A stretch of 64,000 nt of DNA from Muribaculaceae bacterium (GTDB taxonomy: Bacteria > Bacteroidota > Bacteroidia > Bacteroidales > Muribaculaceae): contig WGUO01000007.1 of the NCBI GenBank assembly GCA_014867205.1, forward strand, positions 1 to 64,000. Direction: 5' to 3'. The notes beneath the pieces are model-generated. The model was given only the letters and a program-made list of their open reading frames with translations. It was not told where the DNA came from and searched no databases. The position numbers were made by a program, and so were the translations under genes. Positions 33,333 to 40,873 of this stretch are shown piece by piece; the stretch's first letter is position 1; every line of letters begins with the position of its first letter.

Positions 33333-35699
33333 TTAGTCAAACAGAGGAATACCGGGGTCAAGGTGATGCGTGGCACGGTGTACGGTATATCCCGGATCTT
33401 TGGCATTCGTGTGATTGTTGAAAATCATCAGAGTCGTGCCCGGCTCGGGTGTCTTGTCACCGCTCGCGCCCCCCATATGCCATACCTGCTTCTTGTTGAC
33501 TCCAAGATCATAATAATACCAACCTGGATTATTGTAATCCTGACTCATGTTCTCAGAAGGGATGTAGTCATCGGTAAAGCGCCATACACGCGGATTGTCC
33601 TCATTGCCGTACGTCTCACCCTCCTGGGTCCAGATATAGATGCGGTGGCTCGACTCATGCGGATAACGGTCGCCACGACCGTTACCCCAGGCAGAGTCAC
33701 CGTTCGAGTTCGCACAATACCAGTAGTCAATCCAGTTATTGTTCTGGTGGGCTGTGCCATAATACTCTACCGGATATACAGAATTGTCCATCGAGTTTCC
33801 GGCCTCGAGCCACTCGCCCGACTGATTGCCGTAACCTCCGTCATACGTCTGCCAGTCATTGATGGCACGGAAGTAGATTCGGTAGTCGCCGAGGTCGGGC
33901 TTCACGTTGACCGTTATGTCCTGCTTGAGCGACTTGAACTTCTCAAACTCTCGCGCGTCGGCCGGATAGGCGTCGAAGTAGTGGACCGTGGTGGTCACCG
34001 GGTCCTTGGTGGCTGTCACGGTGAACGTTCCTCTTGCGGCGGTCGGATCGGCACAGGTAATTGACAACTCGCTTGAGCCGACCGTCGATGTCGCGCTCTT
34101 AAGCGACGAGGCGCCTCCGATCAGCACACTGCCAAAATTATCGTCGGCAGTCAGCAGAAGGCCCCCCAGGTTGGTGACATACGTGAAGACCTTGCTCTTC
34201 GCGTTGCCGTCGCCCCACTGCACATCCTGCACATTATGGTCTATTGTGAAGAACGGTGTTATGTCATATGTCACATCGACAGCCTTGCGTATGTTTCCGG
34301 CCTTGACATAGCAGCGGGCCACGCCGCGTGTCTCGGAATCAGCAAGTTCGGATACGCGTATCTCGGGATTGACCGAGAACGTGATCGTCTTGTCAGTGCT
34401 CGAGATGGTTGCCATAACGGGCTTCTTGTCCTGAAGTGTCTTGTCGCACTCGAACTCGACTGCGCCACTGCCATCGGTATCGTAACTGATGGTCTCGGAG
34501 TCGAGCGAGTTTACTGAGGCACTGGTCTTCGACACCTGCAGGCGTGTATGCACAAAGTCGGCGTCGAGCAGGCTCTCCGTCCAGTCGCGGACAGTTACGG
34601 TGGCGTCGAGCTCGGCGTCACCGAGAGACTTCACCTTGGCCACGACCTCATAGTACGTATCACGTGGCATCGACTTCTCGGAGCGGTTGCCGTCGTGGGC
34701 GGCAAGACTCGTCGTGTATCTGCACCTCACGTTGCCGTCGGCGCCCGATGCGTCGGTCAGCACCGCCGAGATGTTTAGCGAGGTCGGCACGCCGTTGGCC
34801 TCCACATAGCGCTCGGGCAGATAGAGCGTGCCCTGCCATACCCACCTGTCGGTGTATGACGCAGGCCGCGTATTGCCGCTCCCCGACACGGTCAGCACGT
34901 CGCGGTCGTTGACCGACGCATTGGCCTGGTTCTCGGTGTAGGCGTCAAAGTATGCTCCGACGGCCTTGATGGTCCGCGTCTCCATGTCGGTCACCGACGT
35001 ATTGGCGACCGCATATGACTTCTTGGCTACATTAGAGACCGTCACGTCGGTCAGACGCATGCCGGCAGTGCCGAAAACGTCGGAGTTGAACGACTTGTCG
35101 AAGATGATGTTGTATCTCACCTTGACCGCCGCCATCCTCATCGTGGCCTCGAGCTGCGCGGAACCCTCTCCTGCGGCGTTGATGCTGGTCATTGCCGTCG
35201 GCTCATATACCATCGGGATATTCCCCACCTCAGGGAGTCGCGACGAATAGTCGAGAAGAACCTTGCGCAACTCAGACTCGGTCTTCACTCCGTCGAGCGC
35301 GTCACCGAGATTGGCAACAAGATAGACCATGTAGTTGCCGGGGGCAACATCCCCGATCTCGTAGATGGCTGTCTTCTCCGGGCGAACCGGCATCGTCGAC
35401 GGTATCATCAGCGGTCGGTTCACGACCGCCGTTCCGCCGTCATACCCAAACGCCACAAGCCGCAGCGACCTGATCGCACCCTCGGCCTGCGTCGGCCTCA
35501 TCTCGGCCCGCGTGTCCGCTGCCCCCTCGCCATCTACGGCTCCCTCCGGAAGCGCGAGACTGATGACAAGCTGCGCGTCGGCCGACGTGCCGTTGCCCTC
35601 GTCGTGCAACAGAATGTCGTCTGACGAGCATGCTGTCATGCCGGCAAGCAGCGCGGCGGCTGTCAAGACCTTTATTGAGTTTATTATTCGTTTGATCAT
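33333..35699 (-). CDS. Large Mfa/DUF4906-like fimbrial lipoprotein, truncated by an in-frame stop (788 aa as read)
   Basis: The start is ATG 35699 (MIKRIINSIKVLTAAALLAG), with lipobox GMTAC; the frame extends further upstream but into the previous gene. An N-terminal fimbrillin-like region (about 40-380; LVISLALPEGAVDGE, ending VRDWTESLLDADF) is followed by middle beta domains. From about 640 comes an aromatic-rich C-terminal domain (DYRIYFRAINDWQTYDGGYG, GWYYYDLG, LMIFNNHTNAKDP) that looks like a carbohydrate-binding, CBM26-like sandwich. That domain is interrupted by TAA right after PGIPLFD, and the same frame continues for 139 more codons. The full product would be about 928 residues. It follows FimB/Mfa2 by 19 bp. 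A role as a minor or tip pilin is inferred. Confidence 0.78.
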   Translation of the reverse strand: MIKRIINSIKVLTAAALLAGMTACSSDDILLHDEGNGTSADAQLVISLALPEGAVDGEGAADTRAEMRPTQAEGAIRSLRLVAFGYDGGTAVVNRPLMIPSTMPVRPEKTAIYEIGDVAPGNYMVYLVANLGDALDGVKTESELRKVLLDYSSRLPEVGNIPMVYEPTAMTSINAAGEGSAQLEATMRMAAVKVRYNIIFDKSFNSDVFGTAGMRLTDVTVSNVAKKSYAVANTSVTDMETRTIKAVGAYFDAYTENQANASVNDRDVLTVSGSGNTRPASYTDRWVWQGTLYLPERYVEANGVPTSLNISAVLTDASGADGNVRCRYTTSLAAHDGNRSEKSMPRDTYYEVVAKVKSLGDAELDATVTVRDWTESLLDADFVHTRLQVSKTSASVNSLDSETISYDTDGSGAVEFECDKTLQDKKPVMATISSTDKTITFSVNPEIRVSELADSETRGVARCYVKAGNIRKAVDVTYDITPFFTIDHNVQDVQWGDGNAKSKVFTYVTNLGGLLLTADDNFGSVLIGGASSLKSATSTVGSSELSITCADPTAARGTFTVTATKDPVTTTVHYFDAYPADAREFEKFKSLKQDITVNVKPDLGDYRIYFRAINDWQTYDGGYGNQSGEWLEAGNSMDNSVYPVEYYGTAHQNNNWIDYWYCANSNGDSAWGNGRGDRYPHESSHRIYIWTQEGETYGNEDNPRVWRFTDDYIPSENMSQDYNNPGWYYYDLGVNKKQVWHMGGASGDKTPEPGTTLMIFNNHTNAKDPGYTVHRATHHLDPGIPLFD

Positions 35700-35718
35700 G
35701 GTTGATGAGTTGTAGGTT

Positions 35719-36843
35719 TTAAAGGTCAACAAGCTGTACGCGGTATGTCCATGACAGTATGGCGACATTCACATCGACCCACTTGGGTATCGGGTCGCCG
35801 AACGCGAACTTTATGTCATATTCATACTCGCGGTCAAGATATTCCTGGTCACTCCAGTTCTTATCTGCGAATCCCTTGTTGCTCGCCGCCAGTATCTCGG
35901 GCAACTCCGGTATCCGGGTCACGTTGCCGGTATTCTTGTTGCGCACTACCAGTGTCATCTCCTGGCCAAGCATGATGCGAGAGATGCCGAAGTCTGCACG
36001 GATGCTGGCTGCCTCGCCTGACCCGGTGTCTGTTCGAACTGTCTCCACATTATACGGCTCATAACGCATCGCACTGTCATCAAGCACCTTTCCGGTTATG
36101 TCCAGAACGCCATTGCCCTTGGGCACCTCGATCCATATGTCGTAGTGGGCAGGATCGATAAGGCCGGGGAAGTCACTCTGCCAGAAAGTCACCGTCACCT
36201 TGTTTGTGACGCGCATCAGTGGCACAGTCGCCACGAGGTAATGGTCCTCTTCCTGCGGGTCACCCTCGGCAGGCACCTTTTCCTCAGGCACCTCCAGTCG
36301 GAATGGCTCCAGAGTAGTCCATAAATGATTGAGCATCTTGCCCTCATGGTTCACCAGACCGTTGGCGTCGCGCTCCAGCGAAAGAATCAGGTCTCCGATT
36401 CCATGCTCGCCCGGCACCATCTGAGTGCGGCGGAATGCGGCTCCCGCATCCGAGAGCAGGGCGTCGTAACCGCCGGGATGCTCATGGGCCACGGCATAAA
36501 ACGTGTAGGTGTGCTCCGGCTGAATGACATCGCTCTCGAAGTCAATCTGGAACTCAGGTGACTTCAGTGCGTCGCCATGCACGCTGTTCGCGCGCTCGAC
36601 AGTCGTGACCAGACGCCCCTCCTCATCGAAGATGTAGAGCGTCACCGCGCCGACCTGGCTCGCGAAGAGATCCTCGCCGCGCGTGTTGTAGTCATACTTG
36701 AACTTGACACTTGTGTGAGTGTCCGGCTTCACGGCACAAGGATCGAGATCGTCGTGCATCAGCGAGCACCCTGTGGCCATAAAAGCCAACAGGATGGTCG
36801 CCGGGATGCCGATCAGGTTTTTCCTACCGAAAAGCATTGTCAT
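35719..36843 (-). CDS. FimB/Mfa2-family fimbrial anchor lipoprotein (374 aa)
   Basis: The N-terminus has a lipobox (LLAFMATGC) followed by SLMHDDLDPC, the short Cys-containing opening typical of FimB/Mfa2 proteins. A transthyretin-like domain follows (VKFKYDYNTRGEDLF, VTLYIFDEEGRLV, YTFYAVAHEHPGGYD). In P. gingivalis the Mfa2 protein anchors the Mfa1 pilus to the outer membrane and limits its length. It lies immediately downstream of the Mfa1-type gene (30 bp gap), the usual order. The length is normal for the family. The start at 36843 (MTMLFGRKN) could also be the second Met two codons later. Confidence 0.9.
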   Translation of the reverse strand: MTMLFGRKNLIGIPATILLAFMATGCSLMHDDLDPCAVKPDTHTSVKFKYDYNTRGEDLFASQVGAVTLYIFDEEGRLVTTVERANSVHGDALKSPEFQIDFESDVIQPEHTYTFYAVAHEHPGGYDALLSDAGAAFRRTQMVPGEHGIGDLILSLERDANGLVNHEGKMLNHLWTTLEPFRLEVPEEKVPAEGDPQEEDHYLVATVPLMRVTNKVTVTFWQSDFPGLIDPAHYDIWIEVPKGNGVLDITGKVLDDSAMRYEPYNVETVRTDTGSGEAASIRADFGISRIMLGQEMTLVVRNKNTGNVTRIPELPEILAASNKGFADKNWSDQEYLDREYEYDIKFAFGDPIPKWVDVNVAILSWTYRVQLVDL

Positions 36844-36873
36844 TGTTTTTGAAACTGTTAACGATAATGCCTA

Positions 36874-38502
36874 TCAGAGATCTACGTTGTTGACACGCTT
36901 AGCCCAAGGCAGCATGTTGATCGATACCTGGATGTGGTACTCGTCGACATCGTCAGGCTCGTCAGGATCGATAACAGGCACAACGGGTGAGCCGGGGTTG
37001 GAGATAGAGTTGACCTTTACCTCATATGCTGTGTTGCGGACCATGCCGTAGCGGCCCAGCCACTTATCGTTGTCACCGCCGTATGCAGGATTTCCCTCGG
37101 CCGGATCACCGAGTTCCCAGGGTGTCTCGGCATCTCCGAAGTGCTTGATGCGGGCTACATAGTAGGTCTCTCCTCTATAATAAGTTGCGATACCCTTGTC
37201 ATCAGCATTGGCAAGTCCCAGGGCAACTGCAACCTTGCTGCGGCTTGCATCTCCAAGCTCGTTACCGTTCACCTTGATCGAGAGATCCTTGAGTGAATAG
37301 AAACCTGCAGCGGTGGCTACCTTGCCAAGTGCAACCTCAACGTTGTTGTTCTTGAATACCAGAACCGCCTTGGCCTTGATCTCGTCAGCGAGAGTTGTGG
37401 CTGTCCAGAGCGCGGTGCTGCTGCCGATCTTGAAGAATGCGTCGCCGGCCTTGTATCCGGGCAGCGAGTTGGGAGTATAAGTGCCTTTGAGCACGACGCG
37501 TGTTGTCTGGCCCTGACGCTGGCCATTAAGGCAGAATGTGTTCTCCAGACAGTATGCCTGAGGATCAGCCTTGGTGACATTGGCATTGCCGATGAAATTG
37601 AAGTCGGCTGCCACTGCACTGTCGTAGTTCGGGTCGAGAGCCCAGAATACACGGCGGAACTTGGCATTCTCAGCACCTGAGAAGCGAGCCTTACCCCAGA
37701 TGCCTTCGTATGAGCCCATAAGGCCCGAAGTCACCTGCACGGGGAATGTGGTCTTGTTGGTCACGTCAAGTGCCCATGCATTGATGCTCACCTTGTCGCC
37801 AGTATAGGCACTGCCTGCTACATTGTAAGATGCACTTGTTGAGACTATCACCTTAGACACTGCGCGCTGAACATGGAAAGTTGCCGCGCTTCCCTTGATC
37901 GAAGACTCCGACTGGGCGATCTTGGTCTTGTCAATGCCTACAAGGATCTTGGGATCGGTTGTAGCACTTGTGAACTCTGCGGCGTTGGTCATTGTCAGAT
38001 ATTTGCCGTCAAGAATCATGTTGCTTGTCTGGGCTGTCCTTGACCATTCACCGAATGTCTGTCCCTTGGTCGGGAATTTAAAATCGCCGTTGTAGTTGAG
38101 GACAATCACGACAGAATACTGTGTGGGGTTCTTCATGTCGATGTCTGTCAACTGAGCGACACAGGTTGATGTAGTTGTGATCTCTCCGCCTGCCGCTTGG
38201 CTCCAGTTCATGCCGGAGAGGTCTGCCATGGAGACGAATGTCGCGTTGGCCTCTGTGCCGGCATTCTGGAATACGAGTGCCATGCCGTTGATGACTGCAT
38301 ACTCGTCTTCTGTGCCCTCTTCGAATGTATAGGGAGGCTGCTCGTCGTCGGCACGGGTGCCGGTGGATGTCGGAAGTGTGATCTCGAATGAGGCGTAGCC
38401 GTCTACGAGTTCGGCAGGAACATTCACTGCCGGTTCTTCACTGCTGCACGATGCAAGCAGGCCACAGCCTGCTGCGAACAGTGCTAATTTTGCATGTTTC
38501 AT
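36874..38502 (-). CDS. Mfa1-family major fimbrial subunit, type V pilin (542 aa)
   Basis: The lipobox is GLLASC (about residue 19). The N-terminal strand region TLPTSTGTRADDEQ contains an Arg at the place where type V pilins are cut by an arginine-specific protease before donor-strand polymerisation. The body has the fimbrillin features of Mfa1: VFQNAGTEANATF, NVAGSAYTGDKVSINAWALD, and a C-terminal AYEVKVNSISNPGSP segment. It ends WAKRVNNVDL, like the Mfa1 C-terminal strand. The length is close to P. gingivalis Mfa1 (about 560). It is third in the operon after DUF3575 and DUF3868/OmpA, and upstream of FimB/Mfa2. Confidence 0.92.
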   Translation of the reverse strand: MKHAKLALFAAGCGLLASCSSEEPAVNVPAELVDGYASFEITLPTSTGTRADDEQPPYTFEEGTEDEYAVINGMALVFQNAGTEANATFVSMADLSGMNWSQAAGGEITTTSTCVAQLTDIDMKNPTQYSVVIVLNYNGDFKFPTKGQTFGEWSRTAQTSNMILDGKYLTMTNAAEFTSATTDPKILVGIDKTKIAQSESSIKGSAATFHVQRAVSKVIVSTSASYNVAGSAYTGDKVSINAWALDVTNKTTFPVQVTSGLMGSYEGIWGKARFSGAENAKFRRVFWALDPNYDSAVAADFNFIGNANVTKADPQAYCLENTFCLNGQRQGQTTRVVLKGTYTPNSLPGYKAGDAFFKIGSSTALWTATTLADEIKAKAVLVFKNNNVEVALGKVATAAGFYSLKDLSIKVNGNELGDASRSKVAVALGLANADDKGIATYYRGETYYVARIKHFGDAETPWELGDPAEGNPAYGGDNDKWLGRYGMVRNTAYEVKVNSISNPGSPVVPVIDPDEPDDVDEYHIQVSINMLPWAKRVNNVDL

Positions 38503-38542
38503 AGTCTGAAAAAGTTTTATGGTTGTGTGAATGAAGTTGGTT

Positions 38543-39988
38543 TTACTGGTTTTGCTCGGCGAGGCGGCGCAGACGCTCCACTATCTTCAGGTTGTCCTCT
38601 GCCGACTTGACACCACCCTTGAGTGCTGTCTCGAAGTATTTCTGAGCGGCGTCATAATCGCCCTCGTTCATGGCTAAGACTCCACGGGCATGGTCGGCCT
38701 CAGGCGAGTTCCCTGCTTTCGCGAGATAGCGGCGCACTGTCGCCCAGTCCTTGGCGTTGAGCGCGGCACATGCTGCGTTCAGGTTGGCTGTCTCGTCGTC
38801 GGGATATGTCTTGACGGCGATGTCCATGACCTCGTTGAACTCAGGTGTACCGGGCGTGTAGGTCTGTGCGACAAGGAACATCTCGTTGAGGCTCACCTGA
38901 CGCGGATTCTTCTTCATGATCTGCTTGGTCTCCTCGACGGTGAACGGACGCACCACATAGCTGACCGTGTAGTCGGAGTGACGCAGACCGGGATACCACT
39001 CCTTGAGCATGTACTGGTAGGTCGACGGGAACCGGCGGCGTATCTCATGGTCCTTGGTGTCGGGGTCCATCGCCGCGTCATCGATGATGGCCAGAATCTC
39101 GCTGCGCTCGGCAAGTTGCGAGCTTTCCACGAGCTTGCGCAGTCCGGCCCAGTCCTCAGGCGTGGCGTTTGACGTGAAGATATTCTCGGGCAGCGTGTAG
39201 AGGCCGCGCACATATTCCTTGAGCGACGCGGCACGTCCCTCGGCAAGACGGGTGTTGTTCTCGTAACTACCCTCGGGCGATGCGTAACCATGTATGTTGA
39301 TCTCCGTGATCGACACGTTGGGGTCATTCTTCACCAGGTCGATGGTCGCCACGATCTTGGCGATCTCCTGGCGGTTGCGGCGGTAGTCGGGCAGGATGTT
39401 GGTCTTGTTGACAACATAATCGACAAACGCGGAGCCCTTCTCGGCACGGGCCTTGACGGCCTCGGCCTTGGGGGCGACGAAGGTCATGAGCGGCGCCGGC
39501 GCCGGACGGTTGTCAAAGTCTCCGACCGGAATGCGCGCCTGGTCCTGGAGGTTGCCGCAGCCGCAGACGTCCTCGGATATATAGAGGTGCGATAGGTTCA
39601 TCCAGTCGGCGTAGGGCACGGAGTGTGTCACGCTGACGTGCTGCCGTGTGCCGTTGACACGCTTGATCACATCTGACGCACCGGGCACACGGCGCGAAGG
39701 CTCGCGAAGCTCCTTCATGGCAACATTGCGGCCGTTGAGGACTATGCGGTCAAACACTATCGAGTCGCCCTCGCCGGCGAACACAGGTGTATAGATGACC
39801 TGCTGGTCTGACTTGAGCTTGACATTGGAGAAATCTACATCGAAATTGATCTTCATCTCCCCCTTCTGCTTCTTGAGTGTCAGGTTGCTGACCTTGACGG
39901 CGTTGAGCGTGGAGGAATACTTGCCGGGTGCGGCATGCGTCGTGGCCGCAAACGCTATGGCGGCCACCGCGATATATTTAAGTCTCAT
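38543..39988 (-). CDS. DUF3868/OmpA-like protein of the fimbrial locus (481 aa)
   Basis: The signal peptide ends near TTHA. The N-terminal half (LNAVKVSNLTLKKQKGEMKI, VIYTPVFAGEGDSI) fits DUF3868. At about residues 190-260 there is an OmpA-type peptidoglycan-binding region (INIHGYASPEGSYENNTRLA, then GRAASLKEYV). The C-terminus (about 400-475) is TPR-like (ACAALNAKDWATVRRYLAKA, GDYDAAQKYFETALKGG). This family is known next to Mfa-type pilin genes and probably supports the pilus at the periplasmic face. It begins 13 bp after the DUF3575 gene and ends 40 bp before the major pilin. Confidence 0.85.
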   Translation of the reverse strand: MRLKYIAVAAIAFAATTHAAPGKYSSTLNAVKVSNLTLKKQKGEMKINFDVDFSNVKLKSDQQVIYTPVFAGEGDSIVFDRIVLNGRNVAMKELREPSRRVPGASDVIKRVNGTRQHVSVTHSVPYADWMNLSHLYISEDVCGCGNLQDQARIPVGDFDNRPAPAPLMTFVAPKAEAVKARAEKGSAFVDYVVNKTNILPDYRRNRQEIAKIVATIDLVKNDPNVSITEINIHGYASPEGSYENNTRLAEGRAASLKEYVRGLYTLPENIFTSNATPEDWAGLRKLVESSQLAERSEILAIIDDAAMDPDTKDHEIRRRFPSTYQYMLKEWYPGLRHSDYTVSYVVRPFTVEETKQIMKKNPRQVSLNEMFLVAQTYTPGTPEFNEVMDIAVKTYPDDETANLNAACAALNAKDWATVRRYLAKAGNSPEADHARGVLAMNEGDYDAAQKYFETALKGGVKSAEDNLKIVERLRRLAEQNQ

Positions 39989-40001
39989 GGTTGGTCTGTT
40001 A

Positions 40002-40613
40002 TCAGAATACGTACATTATGCTGGCCGCAAGTTTGGTGGGGCCGATATAGTGGCAGACACCGGTGCGCTTGGTGCCTGCGGGCAGTGTGTTGCCATCCTT
40101 GTCAAGCAACCGGTCGCAGCGACCGTAATACTTATAGGGCGAGTATGCGTAGCCTACTCCTATCGAGGCCTCGAAGTTCCAGTGCTCCGACAGCATCCAC
40201 TGGTAGCCGTAGGTTATGCCGCACCCGACATACCAGCCCTCTACATGGCGTCCCTTGTTCTCGCCAGTAAGGTCGGGAAGATTGGTAAGAGGCACCTTCA
40301 CGTTGCGAAGGTTGTACTGGCCACCAAGCGCATGAATACCGATAAAATGTCCGCTGAATCTCTCACAGAACCAATACCTGTACTCGGGCATCACACTCCA
40401 GAATCTGAATCGGGTGTCGCCGAACTCCCAAGGATTCAATGCGCCGAATAACTGGATTGTCGACTTTCGGCTGGGACCGAACTCTATTCCGATATTGGGA
40501 GTGGTCGTGGCCCAGCCGACGATGTTGGTCTTGACTGCGGCTTTCTGCGCGTCTGCGATGTTAGGACTCAGCGTCAACGCCATGGCACAGACAGCCCATT
40601 TCCAAATTTTCAT
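40002..40613 (-). CDS. DUF3575 outer-membrane protein, first gene of the fimbrial operon (203 aa)
   Basis: A signal peptide (MKIWKWAVCAMALTLSPNIA, DAQ cleavage) precedes a small barrel-like domain. Its typical DUF3575 opening is AVKTNIVGWATTTPNIGIEF. Aromatic beta strands follow (RFWSVMPEYRYWF, GWYVGCGITYGYQWML) and a terminal phenylalanine (AASIMYVF). DUF3575 proteins are commonly encoded just ahead of DUF3868 and Mfa-type pilins. It sits behind a strong promoter with a leader of about 150 nt and heads the six-gene minus-strand operon. Its exact role in pilus production is not known to me. Confidence 0.88.
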   Translation of the reverse strand: MKIWKWAVCAMALTLSPNIADAQKAAVKTNIVGWATTTPNIGIEFGPSRKSTIQLFGALNPWEFGDTRFRFWSVMPEYRYWFCERFSGHFIGIHALGGQYNLRNVKVPLTNLPDLTGENKGRHVEGWYVGCGITYGYQWMLSEHWNFEASIGVGYAYSPYKYYGRCDRLLDKDGNTLPAGTKRTGVCHYIGPTKLAASIMYVF

Positions 40614-40655
40614 AAGTTTTTTATGATAAATAGATCTGTTGTTTTATATGTTATG

Positions 40656-40681
40656 AAAAGAGCCTCCTAAGTATCTCTTTT
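40656..40681 (-). promoter_or_regulatory. Leader hairpin exposing AGGAGG in the fimbrial 5' UTR
   Basis: On the minus strand, AAAAGAG and CTCTTTT (7 bp) flank a 12-nt loop containing TTAGGAGG, about 45 nt before the DUF3575 start. The T-run on the 3' arm gives it some attenuator character. Function is speculative. Confidence 0.3.
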
Positions 40682-40768
40682 AATGCATAAATATCTGACG
40701 GGATCTCAGTACAGTGTGCCAGCCCGAAGGGGTTCCATAGTAAATTCCGTAATTTCCTTTATGTTCTA

Positions 40769-40800
40769 CAAAATTACCCAATAATATTCTAAAACCCAAA
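40769..40800 (-). promoter_or_regulatory. Promoter of the fimbrial operon
   Basis: On the minus strand, TTTG (40797-40800), 20 nt, TAATTTTG (40769-40776): a perfect -33/-7 match. It lies in the AT-rich gap after mutL. I see no inverted repeats flanking it that would suggest an invertible, phase-variable promoter. Confidence 0.75.
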
Positions 40801-40873
40801 AGAATATTAAAAAATAATTAAACAGGTGGCTTTTTTTAACCAATTATTAAATCCGATGGTACAAAATTGTGTG

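Noticed and set aside
33363..34064. A 233-codon plus-strand frame opposite the fimbrial protein gene
   Set aside because: It is a Val/Arg-rich antisense frame with no recognisable features.
40614..40873. Invertible (phase-variable) promoter for the pilus operon
   Set aside because: A good promoter is present, but I found no pair of inverted repeats around it and no recombinase gene nearby.
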